From Geobacillus subterraneus (GTDB lineage: Bacteria > Bacillota > Bacilli > Bacillales > Anoxybacillaceae), in the NCBI RefSeq assembly GCF_001618685.1, contig NZ_CP014342.1, positions 2,604,001-2,668,000 of the forward strand: DNA of 64,000 nucleotides, read 5' to 3'. Below, piece after piece: positions 9,157-18,066 of the stretch (position 1 is the stretch's first letter; every line of letters begins with the position of its first letter). Under the pieces are notes generated by a model, which worked only from the letters and a program-made list of their open reading frames with translations, was not told the DNA's origin and searched no databases. Made by a program: the position numbers and the translations under genes.

Positions 9157-9310
9157 GTGAACTACCCCCACTTAATTTTCTAGCGAAAATTTGAAGTGGG
9201 GGCTTCCAAAGAAGTTTGACTGCTTCAAGCAATCCTTATTCTTTGAGGCGTGTCCACTTCGCCGCTAGAGCATAAGACACTCAGGTCTACAGCTTTACTT
9301 TTCTTTAAGA
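9157..9310 (-). ncRNA. Predicted omega/reRNA at the right end of IS copy 1
   Basis: In characterised TnpB systems the 3' part of tnpB plus the right end forms the guide RNA scaffold, and the guide is the adjacent flank. The right-end hairpin (9163-9200 region) fits a scaffold 3' stem. The guide would be GGGCGTTTTGGGATCCGTAC (minus strand, 9156-9137). The 5' limit is approximate. Confidence 0.6.
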
Positions 9311-10472
9311 TGTTTAATGCGCCATTGACATCAGCATTAATTAGTTTGCCAGACTTTGTTCGATACAAGCCGCGCTTAATACGTTTGCCGCTGAACTTAT
9401 ATTCTTTTGGATTGTCGGCATTATATTCAGGAATCTCATCGCCGTCAAAAAAGCTGGCTTGAGACGTATAGGATTCTTCCTGTTTCAAGAATTCAATGCC
9501 GTAAAATTCACAAAGATATTCTAGTTTTTCTTTTATGTTACCGAGAGGAATATTGACAAAGTTTTGATTTGTCTTTTTTCCTAGATTAATATTGCGTTGC
9601 CATGTTTCCGCATAGCCAATGACAAGTTTGCCAATTTGATTTTCAATACAGTAGTTAATGATGTAACGGCAAGTCTTGTTGATATAATCATTCACTTTAT
9701 TATTGCGATTCATAGCAAGCAAAGCCTGTTTACGAGTGGTGCCTTTGATTTTTTGCTTATCTTTTATGCTTTGAAGTCTGGCATTTTCTTTGTTAAACCA
9801 TTGATTTATACTTTTTAATCTCCGCCCATCAATGATGAATGATCTGCCGTCTGATGTGACACAAGTGGCAAGATTGTTTAATCCTAAATCAATGGCCAGT
9901 GCTTTTTGGTCGTTTAATTCTCTTTGATCTTCAGGCATTTCATATTTGTACTGAATCTCAAAGAACCTGGCATGATGCTTAGGAATGATTTCAATCTGCT
10001 TAATCTTTTTGTCCAGTAACACAGGCGGAATCGTTATCGTGATAGGCTTGTGAGTCTTTTTAAATAGGCGAGAATACGGTATCGTGAATTTGTTGCCGTC
10101 TATACGAATCTGGCCAATGATCAGTGAATGAAAGCCATCTTTTTTAAGATATTTTGGAATACTGATAGCCTTGTAGTCATATTTTCCTTGTTTGGCAAGA
10201 CTGATCAAACCAAAGAAAGATTTAAAGGCTTCATTGACCTTTTTTAAAATTTGCTGTGCCATGTTGCTGTTTAACAGCTTATAGTTTTCGTTAGTTTTGG
10301 CAAGATGATCGTTTTTCTCATAATTAAGAAATTCCTTGTGTTCAAAATAGTATTGTCTGACATTGTACAATCCGACGTTGTACATGTTCTTGGCAATATG
10401 GCACAGTTCTCGAAGAGTCAAGTATTCTTCTTTGGTCAAACCATTTAGCTGTTGTTTGATACAAAAATACAT
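9225..10472 (-). CDS. tnpB: TnpB RNA-guided nuclease, copy 1
   Basis: 415 residues, RuvC-like nuclease of IS605-family elements, relative of Cas12. The catalytic triad is visible: D195 in [11 protein letters not shown]289 in VIGYAET and D381 in [10 protein letters not shown]. The segment 333-381 between the last two carries no cysteines, so the zinc ribbon usual in TnpB is missing in this lineage. Start is the ATG at 10472 ([10 protein letters not shown]) directly after GGAGGTGAAAAC; an in-frame ATG 15 bases upstream overlaps that Shine-Dalgarno. It differs from copy 2 at Y100, I236 and W291 (H, M and L there). Triad intact, so probably active. Confidence 0.92.
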   Translation of the reverse strand: MYFCIKQQLNGLTKEEYLTLRELCHIAKNMYNVGLYNVRQYYFEHKEFLNYEKNDHLAKTNENYKLLNSNMAQQILKKVNEAFKSFFGLISLAKQGKYDYKAISIPKYLKKDGFHSLIIGQIRIDGNKFTIPYSRLFKKTHKPITITIPPVLLDKKIKQIEIIPKHHARFFEIQYKYEMPEDQRELNDQKALAIDLGLNNLATCVTSDGRSFIIDGRRLKSINQWFNKENARLQSIKDKQKIKGTTRKQALLAMNRNNKVNDYINKTCRYIINYCIENQIGKLVIGYAETWQRNINLGKKTNQNFVNIPLGNIKEKLEYLCEFYGIEFLKQEESYTSQASFFDGDEIPEYNADNPKEYKFSGKRIKRGLYRTKSGKLINADVNGALNILKKSKAVDLSVLCSSGEVDTPQRIRIA

Positions 10473-10742
10473 GTTTTCACCTCCCATCTAACTATATGAT
10501 ACTATATTTTACTGAATCTATCCTATTTTCAGCAAAATATAGTTAAGGCGATTCATCTCCCACTTACTCCGCTTCGCTTCGTTGAAGTGGGAGTCTTCTC
10601 GCCTAATTAAGATAAAAACGCCCCGCTATAAAGAAGAGGAATAAGCAAAACGGCAAGAATCGGAATGAGCACTTTCGGGCGGAAGATGATCGCCCACAAT
10701 TCCTTGACCAACATGGAGATAGTTCCCTCCTTTTTGTACAAA

Positions 10743-10765
10743 TGACCAATTTATTCATTTGGTCA
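10743..10765. promoter_or_regulatory. Predicted YhgD operator upstream of yhgE
   Basis: Inverted repeat TGACCAA-N9-TTGGTCA between yhgD and the yhgE start. The same motif with identical spacing occurs upstream of yhgD. Confidence 0.65.
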
Positions 10766-10792
10766 CATCTGACAAAAAAAAGACAGGATTAT

Positions 10793-11365
10793 CTACTTGG
10801 ACAATCCTTGCAAAAAATACAGCGTAAACAATTCAGCGATTTGCTCTTTTGCCAGCGGCTCATGATCTTTCTCCCAATCGACAATGAGGGCGATGTACAT
10901 CTTGAGCATTAAAAACGCCGTTATTTCGGCATTGCACGGGCGGATTTCCCCTTTTTCCACCGCCGTCTCAATTTTTTGCCGGATAAACTCGACCATCGCC
11001 CGGTCGAGCTTGGTCAGCACTTCCTGCACCGCTGCCGTGCCGATGCTGCGCACTTCCTGAAGCAGTTTCGCGGTCAGCTGATGGCGCTGGCGGAATTCTA
11101 AAATGCGGTACAAGGCGCGATGGACGTTTTCGGAAAACGGCAACGACGGATCCATCGCCTGCTCGGCTTCTGCTTTGATTTCCGCGATCAAGGAAGAAAC
11201 GATTTCATCAAGCAGCTCCTCTTTGCTTTTAAAAAACGTATAAATCGTTCCTTTGCCGACGTTGGCGAGCTTGGCGATCTGTTCCATCGTCGTCGCCTTA
11301 TAACCGAAAGCCGCGAACGATTGGGACGCTGCTTCGATAATTTGCCGTTTACGGTCGCTTGCCAT
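10793..11365 (-). CDS. yhgD: TetR-family regulator YhgD
   Basis: 190-residue TetR-type repressor. The N-terminal helix-turn-helix is readable: IIEAASQSFAAFGYKATTME, then KGTIYTFFKSKEEL. The C-terminal helical ligand-binding domain has no assignable inducer. It lies just upstream of yhgE on the same strand, as in B. subtilis. Matching 23-bp palindromes stand before yhgE and before yhgD itself, which suggests autoregulation plus control of yhgE. Start ATG at 11365 was preferred over 11374 for spacing from AAAGGA. The regulator is intact although its target is broken. Confidence 0.87.
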   Translation of the reverse strand: MASDRKRQIIEAASQSFAAFGYKATTMEQIAKLANVGKGTIYTFFKSKEELLDEIVSSLIAEIKAEAEQAMDPSLPFSENVHRALYRILEFRQRHQLTAKLLQEVRSIGTAAVQEVLTKLDRAMVEFIRQKIETAVEKGEIRPCNAEITAFLMLKMYIALIVDWEKDHEPLAKEQIAELFTLYFLQGLSK

Positions 11366-11383
11366 TGGCCTCATCCTTTAATT

Positions 11384-11406
11384 TGACTGAATGAACAATT
11401 TGGTCA
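11384..11406. promoter_or_regulatory. Predicted YhgD operator upstream of yhgD
   Basis: TGACTGA-N9-TTGGTCA, the same 7-9-7 layout as 10743-10765, with a mismatched left arm (TGACTGA against TGACCAA). It lies 18 bases upstream of the yhgD start. Confidence 0.6.
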
Positions 11407-11560
11407 ATCCGTTTTTACCATATCATATTCTCGCCTCTAGCGTAAAGAGCAAAAATGATTACACCCTAAAAAAGCTTGGCCGCGGCGCCGCTGATTTCAA
11501 GGCAGTTTACACCTTCCACGCCCCAGCCCGGTGCTAATCGACCGCCAGCTAGGCCGCCGG

Positions 11561-13003
11561 CTAGCGGGCGCTGCTGTACGCCGCTTCCGCCGGCCGGTTT
11601 GGTTCCCCTTGCCGCAAATAGTCAAGCACATCGCGGACCGCCCTTTCCCCTTGGTCGATGCAATCAGGCAATCCGAGCCCCTCATAAGAACTGCCGGCTA
11701 AAAACACCCCTGGCAGATCGGACGCCATGTGCCGCTTAATCGCTGCCAGCCGTTCGCGATGCCCGACCGTATACTGCGGCATCGCCCGCTTCCATCGGGA
11801 AATGACGGCAAATTCCGGCTGGCCATCAATTTTCATCACTTTGTTTAAGTCATCAAGCACAATGCGGACGATCTCATCGTCCGGCTGATCAACGATGTCC
11901 TCGTCGCCCGGGCGTCCGACATAGCCGCGTAAAAGCGCTTTGCCGGGCGGCGTCGTATGCGGCCACTTTTTATGCGTCCACGTGCACGCCGTCATCGTGT
12001 AATCGCTGCGGCGCGAGACGACAAACCCGGTGCCATCGATATCTTGGCGGATCGCTTTCTCCGGAAAAGCAAGCGCCACCGTCGCCACCGATGTCAGCGG
12101 CACCGACCGGAACGGGGCAAAAAACGGATAATCAGCGAGCATGTCCGGCACAATGTGGTGCGGCGTGGTGATGATGACGCTGTCCGCCTCCCACGTTTGA
12201 CCGGTGCTCAATTGCAGCCGGTACGCTGAACCGGTGCGGGTGATCCGCTCAATGCGCGTCCCTTTGATGACACTGCCCGGTTCAAGCCGCTTTTCCACTT
12301 CTTCAACCAGCGACTGCAAGCCTGTTTTTAACGTCTGAAACGCCCCTTTTCGCTCTTTCTGTTCTTTTGGCGTCGTCCGTTTCGCTCCGCGAACGAGACT
12401 TCCGTATTTCTGTTCAAGCTGGAAAAACTGGGGAAACGTCGCCATTAAACTCATTTCATCGATGTCGCCAGCGTAAATGCCAGACAGCAGTGGTTCAATC
12501 AAATTGTCCACCACTTCATCGCCCAAACGGCGGCGGAAAAAGCGGCCGAGCGGCATGTCGCCGTCTGCTTTCACCGGCGGCAGCACGAAATCGAGCGCCG
12601 CCCGCAGCTTGCCGGCCGGAGAAAACAGCCCGGTCGTTAAAAACGGGGCGATGCGCGTCGGAATGCCCATCACCGCTCCACCTGGGATCGGATATAATTT
12701 GCCGTTGACTAAAATGTATGATTTCCCAGTCGCATTATGGACGATTTCATGCTCCAGGCCGACTTCCTTTACGAGGCGGAACGCGCTCGTTTTCCGCGCC
12801 AAAAAAGAGTCCGGCCCGCGCTCAATGACATAGCCGTTGCGCATGACCGTCTGCACTTTTCCGCCGAGCCGGTGCGTTGCTTCGACAAGCTTGCACGTCA
12901 GCGGCAGACGCTGTTCTTTGATCGCTTTTTGCAAGTAGTAGGCGGCAGTGAGACCCGTAATGCCGCCGCCGATAATGACAACGGTCCGTTGCCCTTCATT
13001 CAT
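11561..13003 (-). CDS. hemY: Coproporphyrinogen III / protoporphyrinogen oxidase HemY
   Basis: FAD-dependent, oxygen-dependent oxidase of late heme synthesis. In Firmicutes it acts as coproporphyrinogen oxidase (CgoX) in the coproporphyrin-dependent route. 480 residues. The dinucleotide-binding motif [17 protein letters not shown] starts at residue 8, and the C-terminal FAD motif is [18 protein letters not shown]. Last gene of hemE-hemH-hemY, overlapping hemH by 8 bp, so translationally coupled. The order matches B. subtilis. Probably membrane-associated, as for the family. Confidence 0.93.
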   Translation of the reverse strand: MNEGQRTVVIIGGGITGLTAAYYLQKAIKEQRLPLTCKLVEATHRLGGKVQTVMRNGYVIERGPDSFLARKTSAFRLVKEVGLEHEIVHNATGKSYILVNGKLYPIPGGAVMGIPTRIAPFLTTGLFSPAGKLRAALDFVLPPVKADGDMPLGRFFRRRLGDEVVDNLIEPLLSGIYAGDIDEMSLMATFPQFFQLEQKYGSLVRGAKRTTPKEQKERKGAFQTLKTGLQSLVEEVEKRLEPGSVIKGTRIERITRTGSAYRLQLSTGQTWEADSVIITTPHHIVPDMLADYPFFAPFRSVPLTSVATVALAFPEKAIRQDIDGTGFVVSRRSDYTMTACTWTHKKWPHTTPPGKALLRGYVGRPGDEDIVDQPDDEIVRIVLDDLNKVMKIDGQPEFAVISRWKRAMPQYTVGHRERLAAIKRHMASDLPGVFLAGSSYEGLGLPDCIDQGERAVRDVLDYLRQGEPNRPAEAAYSSAR

Positions 13004-13946
13004 GCTTATCGCCTTCTTTTGCGAGCCGCTTTAACACGACCGTCGCCAATGCATCAATAAACAGCGGATCGGTGTTCGGCATTTCCGGCCGGTAATAGCG
13101 GGCGCCAATTTCTTCAGTCACTTGCTTACATTCAATGTCATTGTCATATAACACTTCCAAATGATCAGCGACAAAACCGACCGGCGCATAAACAAACGAT
13201 GTATAGCCGCACTCATCGTGCAACTGGCGCGTCAAGTCTTGCACATCCGGGCCCAGCCAAGGTTCTGGTGTATTTCCAGCACTTTGCCAGCCGACGGCGT
13301 AATGGGCAACTCCAGCTTGCTCGGCGATGCGCTTTGCCGTGTCTTCAAGTTGCGCCGGATATGGATCGCCGGCTTGAATGATTTTTTCCGGCAGGCTATG
13401 GGCTGATACGATGAGCACAGCCCGCTCCCGCTCACGCTCCGGCATGGCGGCAAAAACGGCTTTCACTTTTTCCGACCAATAATGCAAAAATTTCGGCTCG
13501 TCATACCATTGGTCAATCGTATAAATAACCGGGCCGCCAAGCTTTTCCGCCGCCGCTTTCGCCCGCTCGTTGTATGAACGGATGCTGAATGTGGAATAAT
13601 GAGGCGCTAAAACAATCGCCACCGCCTCTTTCACACCGTCGGCATGCATGCGTTCAACCGCATCCTCGATCAATGGCTCGATATGCTTCAGCCCTAAATA
13701 CATGCGAAACTCGACTTCCTCTTGCACTTCGTTCAGCCGCGCCTCGAGCTGTGTCGCCTGCGCTTCCGTAATTTTAGCGAGCGGGGACAGCCCGCCAATC
13801 GCCCGATAGCGCGCTTTTAAGTCGTCAATTTGCTCTTGCGGCGGCTTCCGTCCGTGGCGAATATGCGTGTAATACCGTTCGATATCGTCTTCTTTATACG
13901 GGGTTCCATACGCCATGACAAGCAGTCCAACCGTTTGTTTCGCCAT
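12996..13946 (-). CDS. hemH: Coproporphyrin/protoporphyrin ferrochelatase HemH
   Basis: Inserts Fe2+ into the porphyrin; in Gram-positives the physiological substrate is coproporphyrin III (CpfC). 316 residues. The metal-site histidine is H183 in [13 protein letters not shown], at the same number as in the B. subtilis enzyme, with the partner glutamate in the [15 protein letters not shown] region. Soluble, cytoplasmic. Middle gene of hemEHY, with 15 bp to hemE upstream and an 8-bp overlap with hemY downstream. Confidence 0.94.
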   Translation of the reverse strand: MAKQTVGLLVMAYGTPYKEDDIERYYTHIRHGRKPPQEQIDDLKARYRAIGGLSPLAKITEAQATQLEARLNEVQEEVEFRMYLGLKHIEPLIEDAVERMHADGVKEAVAIVLAPHYSTFSIRSYNERAKAAAEKLGGPVIYTIDQWYDEPKFLHYWSEKVKAVFAAMPERERERAVLIVSAHSLPEKIIQAGDPYPAQLEDTAKRIAEQAGVAHYAVGWQSAGNTPEPWLGPDVQDLTRQLHDECGYTSFVYAPVGFVADHLEVLYDNDIECKQVTEEIGARYYRPEMPNTDPLFIDALATVVLKRLAKEGDKHE

Positions 13947-13961
13947 TGTGCTGCACCTCTT

Positions 13962-14999
13962 TTAGTTCGTGGAAGTATAGTCGTGGATAAAGGCAGTCAG
14001 CCGCTTCAATGTCGCCGGCTGGACGTCCGGGAAAATGCCGTGGCCCAAGTTGAAAATATAGCCCGGCTGCTCCATCCCCTCGTCCAAAATGCGCTTCACC
14101 CGCTCTTCGATCACATCCCACGGCGCGAGCAGCACCGCTGGATCCAAGTTGCCCTGGATCGCCTTTGTAATGCCTTGGCGGCGCGCCTCACGAATCGACA
14201 GCCGCCAATCAAGGCCGATGACATCAAGCGGCAAGTCGTTCCACTCGCGCGCCAAATGGCTCGCACCGACGCCAAACATGATGAGCGGCGCTCCTTCCTC
14301 GCGCAAGGCGGCAAAAATGCGCGCCATCGCCGGCTTAATAAACGTCCGATAATCATCCGCATTGACAGCGCCAACCCAAGAATCAAAAATTTGCACCGCC
14401 CTTGCCCCTGCTTGAATTTGCGCTTTCACATAGCGGATCGTCATTTCGGCAAGCTTGTCCATTAAGGCAAACCATGCTTTCGGTTCAGCGTACATAAATG
14501 CCTTTGTTTTATGATAGTTTTTGGACGGACCGCCTTCAATCATGTAGCTGGCCAGCGTAAACGGCGCGCCGGCAAAGCCGATGAGCGGCACATCAAGCTG
14601 TTCGTTGACAAGCAGCCGGATCGTCTCGAGCACGTACGGCACATCGTGTTCCGGATCGATCTCTCCAAGCCGCTCAACATCATGAAGCGAGCGGATCGGG
14701 TTGGCGATCACCGGCCCGACGCCGCCGCGAATTTCCACATCCACGCCGATCGCCGGCAGCGGCGTCATAATGTCTTTATATAAAATGGCAGCATCCACGC
14801 CATATTGCTCCACCGGAAGCCTGGTGACATAAGCGCAAAGCTCCGGCTGATGCGTAATCTCGAATAATGAATATTTCTCCTTCAGTGCCCGGTATTCCGG
14901 CTGCGACCGTCCGGCCTGCCTCATATACCATACCGGCACATAGGCCGTTTTTTCGCCGCGGCAGGCGCGCAAAAACGTATCGTTCATTCGTCTTGTCAT
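13962..14999 (-). CDS. hemE: Uroporphyrinogen decarboxylase HemE
   Basis: Decarboxylates the four acetates of uroporphyrinogen III to give coproporphyrinogen III. 345 residues. The signature WYMRQAGR (residues 24-31) is near the N-terminus, followed by the active-site aspartate region LYKDIMTPL and the [17 protein letters not shown] motif. Start ATG at 14999 ([12 protein letters not shown]) was preferred; three in-frame ATGs upstream extend beyond the usual family N-terminus and one lies within the ribosome-binding site region. First gene of the heme operon with a sigma-A promoter about 100 bases upstream. Confidence 0.92.
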   Translation of the reverse strand: MTRRMNDTFLRACRGEKTAYVPVWYMRQAGRSQPEYRALKEKYSLFEITHQPELCAYVTRLPVEQYGVDAAILYKDIMTPLPAIGVDVEIRGGVGPVIANPIRSLHDVERLGEIDPEHDVPYVLETIRLLVNEQLDVPLIGFAGAPFTLASYMIEGGPSKNYHKTKAFMYAEPKAWFALMDKLAEMTIRYVKAQIQAGARAVQIFDSWVGAVNADDYRTFIKPAMARIFAALREEGAPLIMFGVGASHLAREWNDLPLDVIGLDWRLSIREARRQGITKAIQGNLDPAVLLAPWDVIEERVKRILDEGMEQPGYIFNLGHGIFPDVQPATLKRLTAFIHDYTSTN

Positions 15000-15099
15000 C
15001 TCCATCCGCCTTTCTTTCATCCAGTCCAATCAACCGTTCCTCTATTTTTTGCCCATTCACATTGCTTATCTCTTTTTCACTATACCGCTTTCGATGCCC

Positions 15100-15128
15100 A
15101 ATGTATAGAGAAGGAAACGAACTGTCAA
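15100..15128 (-). promoter_or_regulatory. Sigma-A promoter of hemEHY
   Basis: On the minus strand TTGACA (15128-15123), 17-base spacer, TACATT (15105-15100). Confidence 0.65.
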
Positions 15129-15165
15129 AAAATCGACCGATTTTTCAACCCATACCTATTATAAC

Positions 15166-15201
15166 AAAAAAGCCGTCCCGACCGCACGGGACAGCTTTTT
15201 T
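15166..15201 (-). terminator. Terminator of yhfA
   Basis: AAAAAAGCCGTCCCG / CGGGACAGCTTTTTT, a 15-base inverted repeat with one mismatch and a 6-nt loop, directly after the yhfA stop codon. The U-tract lies within the 3' arm. Confidence 0.85.
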
Positions 15202-15202
15202 G

Positions 15203-16603
15203 TTAGATGAGAAACATGGCGACAACGGTCGTGACCGCCAAGCCGACGGCGACCGGAATTAAGTTGCGGCGCGCCAATTCAAACGGGTCGACTCCGCAAA
15301 TCGCGGCCGCTGGAATGAGCGCCCATGGAACGAGCGTGCCTCCGCCGACCCAAATGGCAGCGATCTGACCAAGCGCCGTTAACGTGGCGGCTCCGCCGCC
15401 AATGGCGACCGCAAACAAATGGGCAACCGAACCGGCAAGCGAGATGCCGGAAAACCCGGAGCCGTCAAGGCCGGTAATCGCCCCGACGATGGTGAGCGTC
15501 ACCGCCCCGATTTCGTTGTTCAGCGGCACCGCATGGGCTAAGGCGACCCCTAAATCATTGACAATGCCTTGGGATGCCTGCGGCAAATAGTCGCCGATAA
15601 TTTTCACGAATCCGGCATCGCCAAGATAGAAAAAGGCGGCAATCGGAATGACGGGGCCGAATACTTTAAACCCAAACTGGAATCCTTCAATAAAGTAGTT
15701 GGTCACTTCCGCAAAGCTTTCTTGCCGGTGGGCTAAAACAGAAATAAGGATCAAGATAAAAATCGCGGTTCCGCCGACTAAGGCTGTCGCCTCGCCGCCT
15801 TGCAAACGCAAATAAAACATCGCGATGACGTCAAGGGCAAACAGCACCGGAATCAACAGCGCCAGCCATTTTTTCGTCGGCTCGGCCAACAGCCCTCCCG
15901 TTTTCTCGAGCGCCGCATCAGTGGCAGCGGCGATTTCTGCATCCCCGCTCGTCAAGCGCCCTTGCTTCATATCGCGGCGCAGCAAATAAAACGCCGTGAC
16001 GGTCGTGACCACCCCCATGACAAAAACGAGCGGCACGCTGGCAGCAATCACTTCGCCAACCGGCAATCCGGCCGCATCAGCGGTCAGTTTCGGCGCTCCT
16101 TGAATGATAAAATCACCAGAAAGGGCGATGCCATGTCCGAACAAGTTCATCGCCATTGCTACTCCTAGCGCCGGCAACCCGACGCGAACCGCCGCCGGCA
16201 ACAGCACCGCCCCCATAAGGGCAACGGCCGGAGACGGCCAGAAAAACCAAGAAATCACCATCATCAAAATCCCGATCGTCCAATACGCCCAGGCCGGCGT
16301 CCGGATAAAACGGACAAACGGCGACACCATCACATCATTGATCCCCGTCGCTGACAACACTTTGCTCATCGCGACAATAATCGAGATGACTAAAATCGTT
16401 GGCAGCAATTCGGTAATGGCGTAAATAAAGCTGTTAAACACCCCGCTGACTGCCGCGCTCAGTGAATGGGTGGCGACCGCCGCCAACAAAAAAATGCCGG
16501 CAATGCAAACGAGCGATGTATCTTTGCGGACGACCATAAACCCGATAATGAGCATGATAAACAGCAAGTAAATCCAGTGCAGCGCCACAAGCTCTACGCC
16601 CAT
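15203..16603 (-). CDS. yhfA: YhfA-type integral membrane transporter
   Basis: 466 residues with about 12 predicted membrane segments. Distantly related to GntP/ion-transporter superfamily carriers; the B. subtilis counterpart YhfA is annotated as a putative Na+/H+ antiporter or related transporter. Gly-rich C-terminal half (AIGGGAATLTALGQIAAIWVGGG) and a cytoplasmic loop around RRDMKQGRLTSGDAEIAAA. Substrate unknown. It stands between hemE and ecsB, as yhfA does in B. subtilis, with its own terminator, and GGGGA before the ATG. Confidence 0.75.
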   Translation of the reverse strand: MGVELVALHWIYLLFIMLIIGFMVVRKDTSLVCIAGIFLLAAVATHSLSAAVSGVFNSFIYAITELLPTILVISIIVAMSKVLSATGINDVMVSPFVRFIRTPAWAYWTIGILMMVISWFFWPSPAVALMGAVLLPAAVRVGLPALGVAMAMNLFGHGIALSGDFIIQGAPKLTADAAGLPVGEVIAASVPLVFVMGVVTTVTAFYLLRRDMKQGRLTSGDAEIAAATDAALEKTGGLLAEPTKKWLALLIPVLFALDVIAMFYLRLQGGEATALVGGTAIFILILISVLAHRQESFAEVTNYFIEGFQFGFKVFGPVIPIAAFFYLGDAGFVKIIGDYLPQASQGIVNDLGVALAHAVPLNNEIGAVTLTIVGAITGLDGSGFSGISLAGSVAHLFAVAIGGGAATLTALGQIAAIWVGGGTLVPWALIPAAAICGVDPFELARRNLIPVAVGLAVTTVVAMFLI

Positions 16604-16819
16604 AAACCAATCCCCTTTCTCTCCAACTTCCAGCCCGGCCTGCCGGACGTGCGCCTAGGCCGGTGTACTACAGCATATGAAGCCGGAACAGAGGTGTGAG
16701 AACAAAGTGCGAGCGACACGGGAAAGCGCAGTGCCAGAACAGAGATGTGAGCAAGGGGCACAAACGGAAAGGTGAACGTAGACAAAGATGGGGGAGCTGC
16801 CAGGCATTTTCGCCAAAAA
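16604..16819. other. Spacer between ecsB and yhfA with an imperfect tandem repeat
   Basis: No gene recognised. An imperfect duplication is visible: GAACAGAGGTGTGAG (from about 16684) and GAACAGAGATGTGAG (from about 16738), each followed by related sequence ending in GGAAA. In B. subtilis ecsC occupies this side of ecsB; nothing like ecsC is seen here. Confidence 0.45.
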
Positions 16820-16864
16820 CAAAAAAAGCCGGCGTCAACGCCAAAACAGCATCAACGCTCGGCT
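16820..16864 (-). terminator. Terminator of ecsAB
   Basis: Minus-strand hairpin AGCCGAGCGT / ACGCCGGCT followed by TTTTTTTG. It overlaps the last codons of ecsB. Confidence 0.7.
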
Positions 16865-18066
16865 TTGTGCCCGCGCCGCGGGCGGACGTACCGTCTGGCC
16901 GTCCAAACGCCCCAACCGATCCCCCCCACCCATGTGGCGAGCCATAGAGGGCGCGGAGAAACGGCAGCCAGCACAAGGTGAAATACCGTATTTTGCCCGG
17001 CGAGTAAAATGGAGAGCAACCGAACAGCAGCGCCAGCCGGCTGCGTCTGCGGCAGCGGGTACAGCTGCGTCCAAAGCGAATAGCGATGGCGGGAAGGCAG
17101 CGCCGCCAGCTGAACAGCGGTCGCATAAAGAAACAAAAACACAATGGCTGCTTGTACGTATTCATGGTCGATCACAGCAAGCAGCACGCTCCCAATCGCT
17201 GTCAGGCGGATGTACAGCCCGGCATACCCGCCGGCGCGCAGAAACGTGCGCGCGTATAAGTAAAAAAAGACGTTTCGTTGTCCGTATGGGATGAGACGAA
17301 GCAGCGGGTCAAGCCAACGGCGCTGTCTCGCTTCCTCCCGCCATTCTGGAACATCGGTGAACAAATTTGCCAATCGGTAAAATGCCCGTAGTGCGCGCTG
17401 CTCTTCGGCAATGAGCCGCTCCCACTTCCATGTTTTTCCTTTTGCGAAGCGTGACAGACAAACCGAAAGAGCCGCGATCAGTGCAATGATCGTCGCGGAA
17501 AACAGCCACGGCGCCGCCGCCAGCCAAAAATAAACGGCTAATGCCGCCAGCCCGAAGCGGGCGAGCGCGCTCTGACGATGAAAAGACGGCTCAGCGATGT
17601 AACTCCCTTTCCAAGCAGCCCATAAATTCCAAAGCTTCAAGGCGATGAGGCCAAGCAAAAAAAGCGGCCACGGCACCGGGGAAAACCGGGAATGGAGCGG
17701 TCCGGCCAACAATAGCAACAAACAGAGGCCGTATGCGTGCCACATGGCCGAGAAGAGGAATGCCCGGCGAATATACGGGTGCAGCTGCCATTCAGCGGCC
17801 AGCAAAAACACCGTATCCGCCTCGCGAAACAATGTGCGCACCGTCCCGGATGCAGCCGCCCAGCCGAATATCACCGCAGCAATGGCCGGGTATGGAAACG
17901 AGCCGGGAAGCGTCTCGACCCAGCGCTCGTACATGACCGCGATGCCGCCAAGAACAATGATTAAGCCGACGAGCAAATGATCATTCAGCATATAGCGCAA
18001 ATAGCGAAGCCTCTTTTTCCCTTCGTCTTGAAGGCGCTGCTGCCAAAGCTTACGCGCATCGATCAT
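16852..18066 (-). CDS. ecsB: ABC transporter permease EcsB
   Basis: 404-residue membrane partner of the EcsA ATPase. The Ecs exporter affects protein secretion, intramembrane proteolysis by RasP and competence/sporulation in B. subtilis. Several hydrophobic segments (for example LLVGLIIVLGGIAVMYERW), a cytoplasmic N-terminus beginning MIDARKLWQQRLQDEGKKRL and a basic C-terminus PRRGHKAER. It overlaps ecsA by 4 bp, as expected for a coupled pair. The neighbour hit is on the other side of ecsA, as in B. subtilis. Confidence 0.88.
   Translation of the reverse strand: MIDARKLWQQRLQDEGKKRLRYLRYMLNDHLLVGLIIVLGGIAVMYERWVETLPGSFPYPAIAAVIFGWAAASGTVRTLFREADTVFLLAAEWQLHPYIRRAFLFSAMWHAYGLCLLLLLAGPLHSRFSPVPWPLFLLGLIALKLWNLWAAWKGSYIAEPSFHRQSALARFGLAALAVYFWLAAAPWLFSATIIALIAALSVCLSRFAKGKTWKWERLIAEEQRALRAFYRLANLFTDVPEWREEARQRRWLDPLLRLIPYGQRNVFFYLYARTFLRAGGYAGLYIRLTAIGSVLLAVIDHEYVQAAIVFLFLYATAVQLAALPSRHRYSLWTQLYPLPQTQPAGAAVRLLSILLAGQNTVFHLVLAAVSPRPLWLATWVGGIGWGVWTARRYVRPRRGHKAER

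Larger units (their letters stand above)
9157..10611 (-). mobile_element. IS605-family TnpB-only element, copy 1 (in yhgE)
   Basis: 1455 bp, lower GC than its surroundings. Boundaries follow from comparison with copy 2 (21081-22535) and from the reconstructed target gene. Read along tnpB it begins CTTAATTAGGCGAGAAG, with a left-end hairpin CTCCCACTT / AAGTGGGAG, and ends in a right-end hairpin around CCCCCACTT / AAGTGGGGG followed by TAGTTCAC. There is no terminal inverted repeat and no target duplication. The left flank is TTTAT, as for copy 2, as expected for IS605-type insertion 3' of a short target. No tnpA is present, so transposition would need a Y1 transposase in trans. Confidence 0.9.
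7418..10714 (-). pseudogene. yhgE: yhgE (YhgE/Pip family) interrupted by IS605-type element and truncated
   Basis: YhgE/Pip proteins are membrane proteins with an N-terminal helix, a long extracytoplasmic heptad-rich region and several C-terminal membrane helices. Here the N-terminus (ATG 10714, GGAGGG before it, ending LLYSGAFL at 10612) is cut from the rest (AFWDPYGHLDQLPVAVV onward from 9156) by the 1455-bp element at 9157-10611. Joining 10612 to 9156 restores TTA TGG GCG TTT exactly. The body has many GA-x-x-L-x-x-G heptads. The reading ends FAPYFLSPPLCGMDGK soon after the conserved FAPYFLS, so the C-terminal membrane domain is missing as well. Two independent lesions make it nonfunctional. 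Confidence 0.9.

Noticed and set aside
7418-9232. 604-residue ORF as an intact YhgE protein
   Set aside because: Its first 25 codons come from the IS right end (TTG start in noncoding DNA) and the C-terminal membrane domain is missing.
13830-14465. 211-residue plus-strand ORF over hemE/hemH
   Set aside because: Antisense to two intact heme genes; composition typical of a shadow frame.
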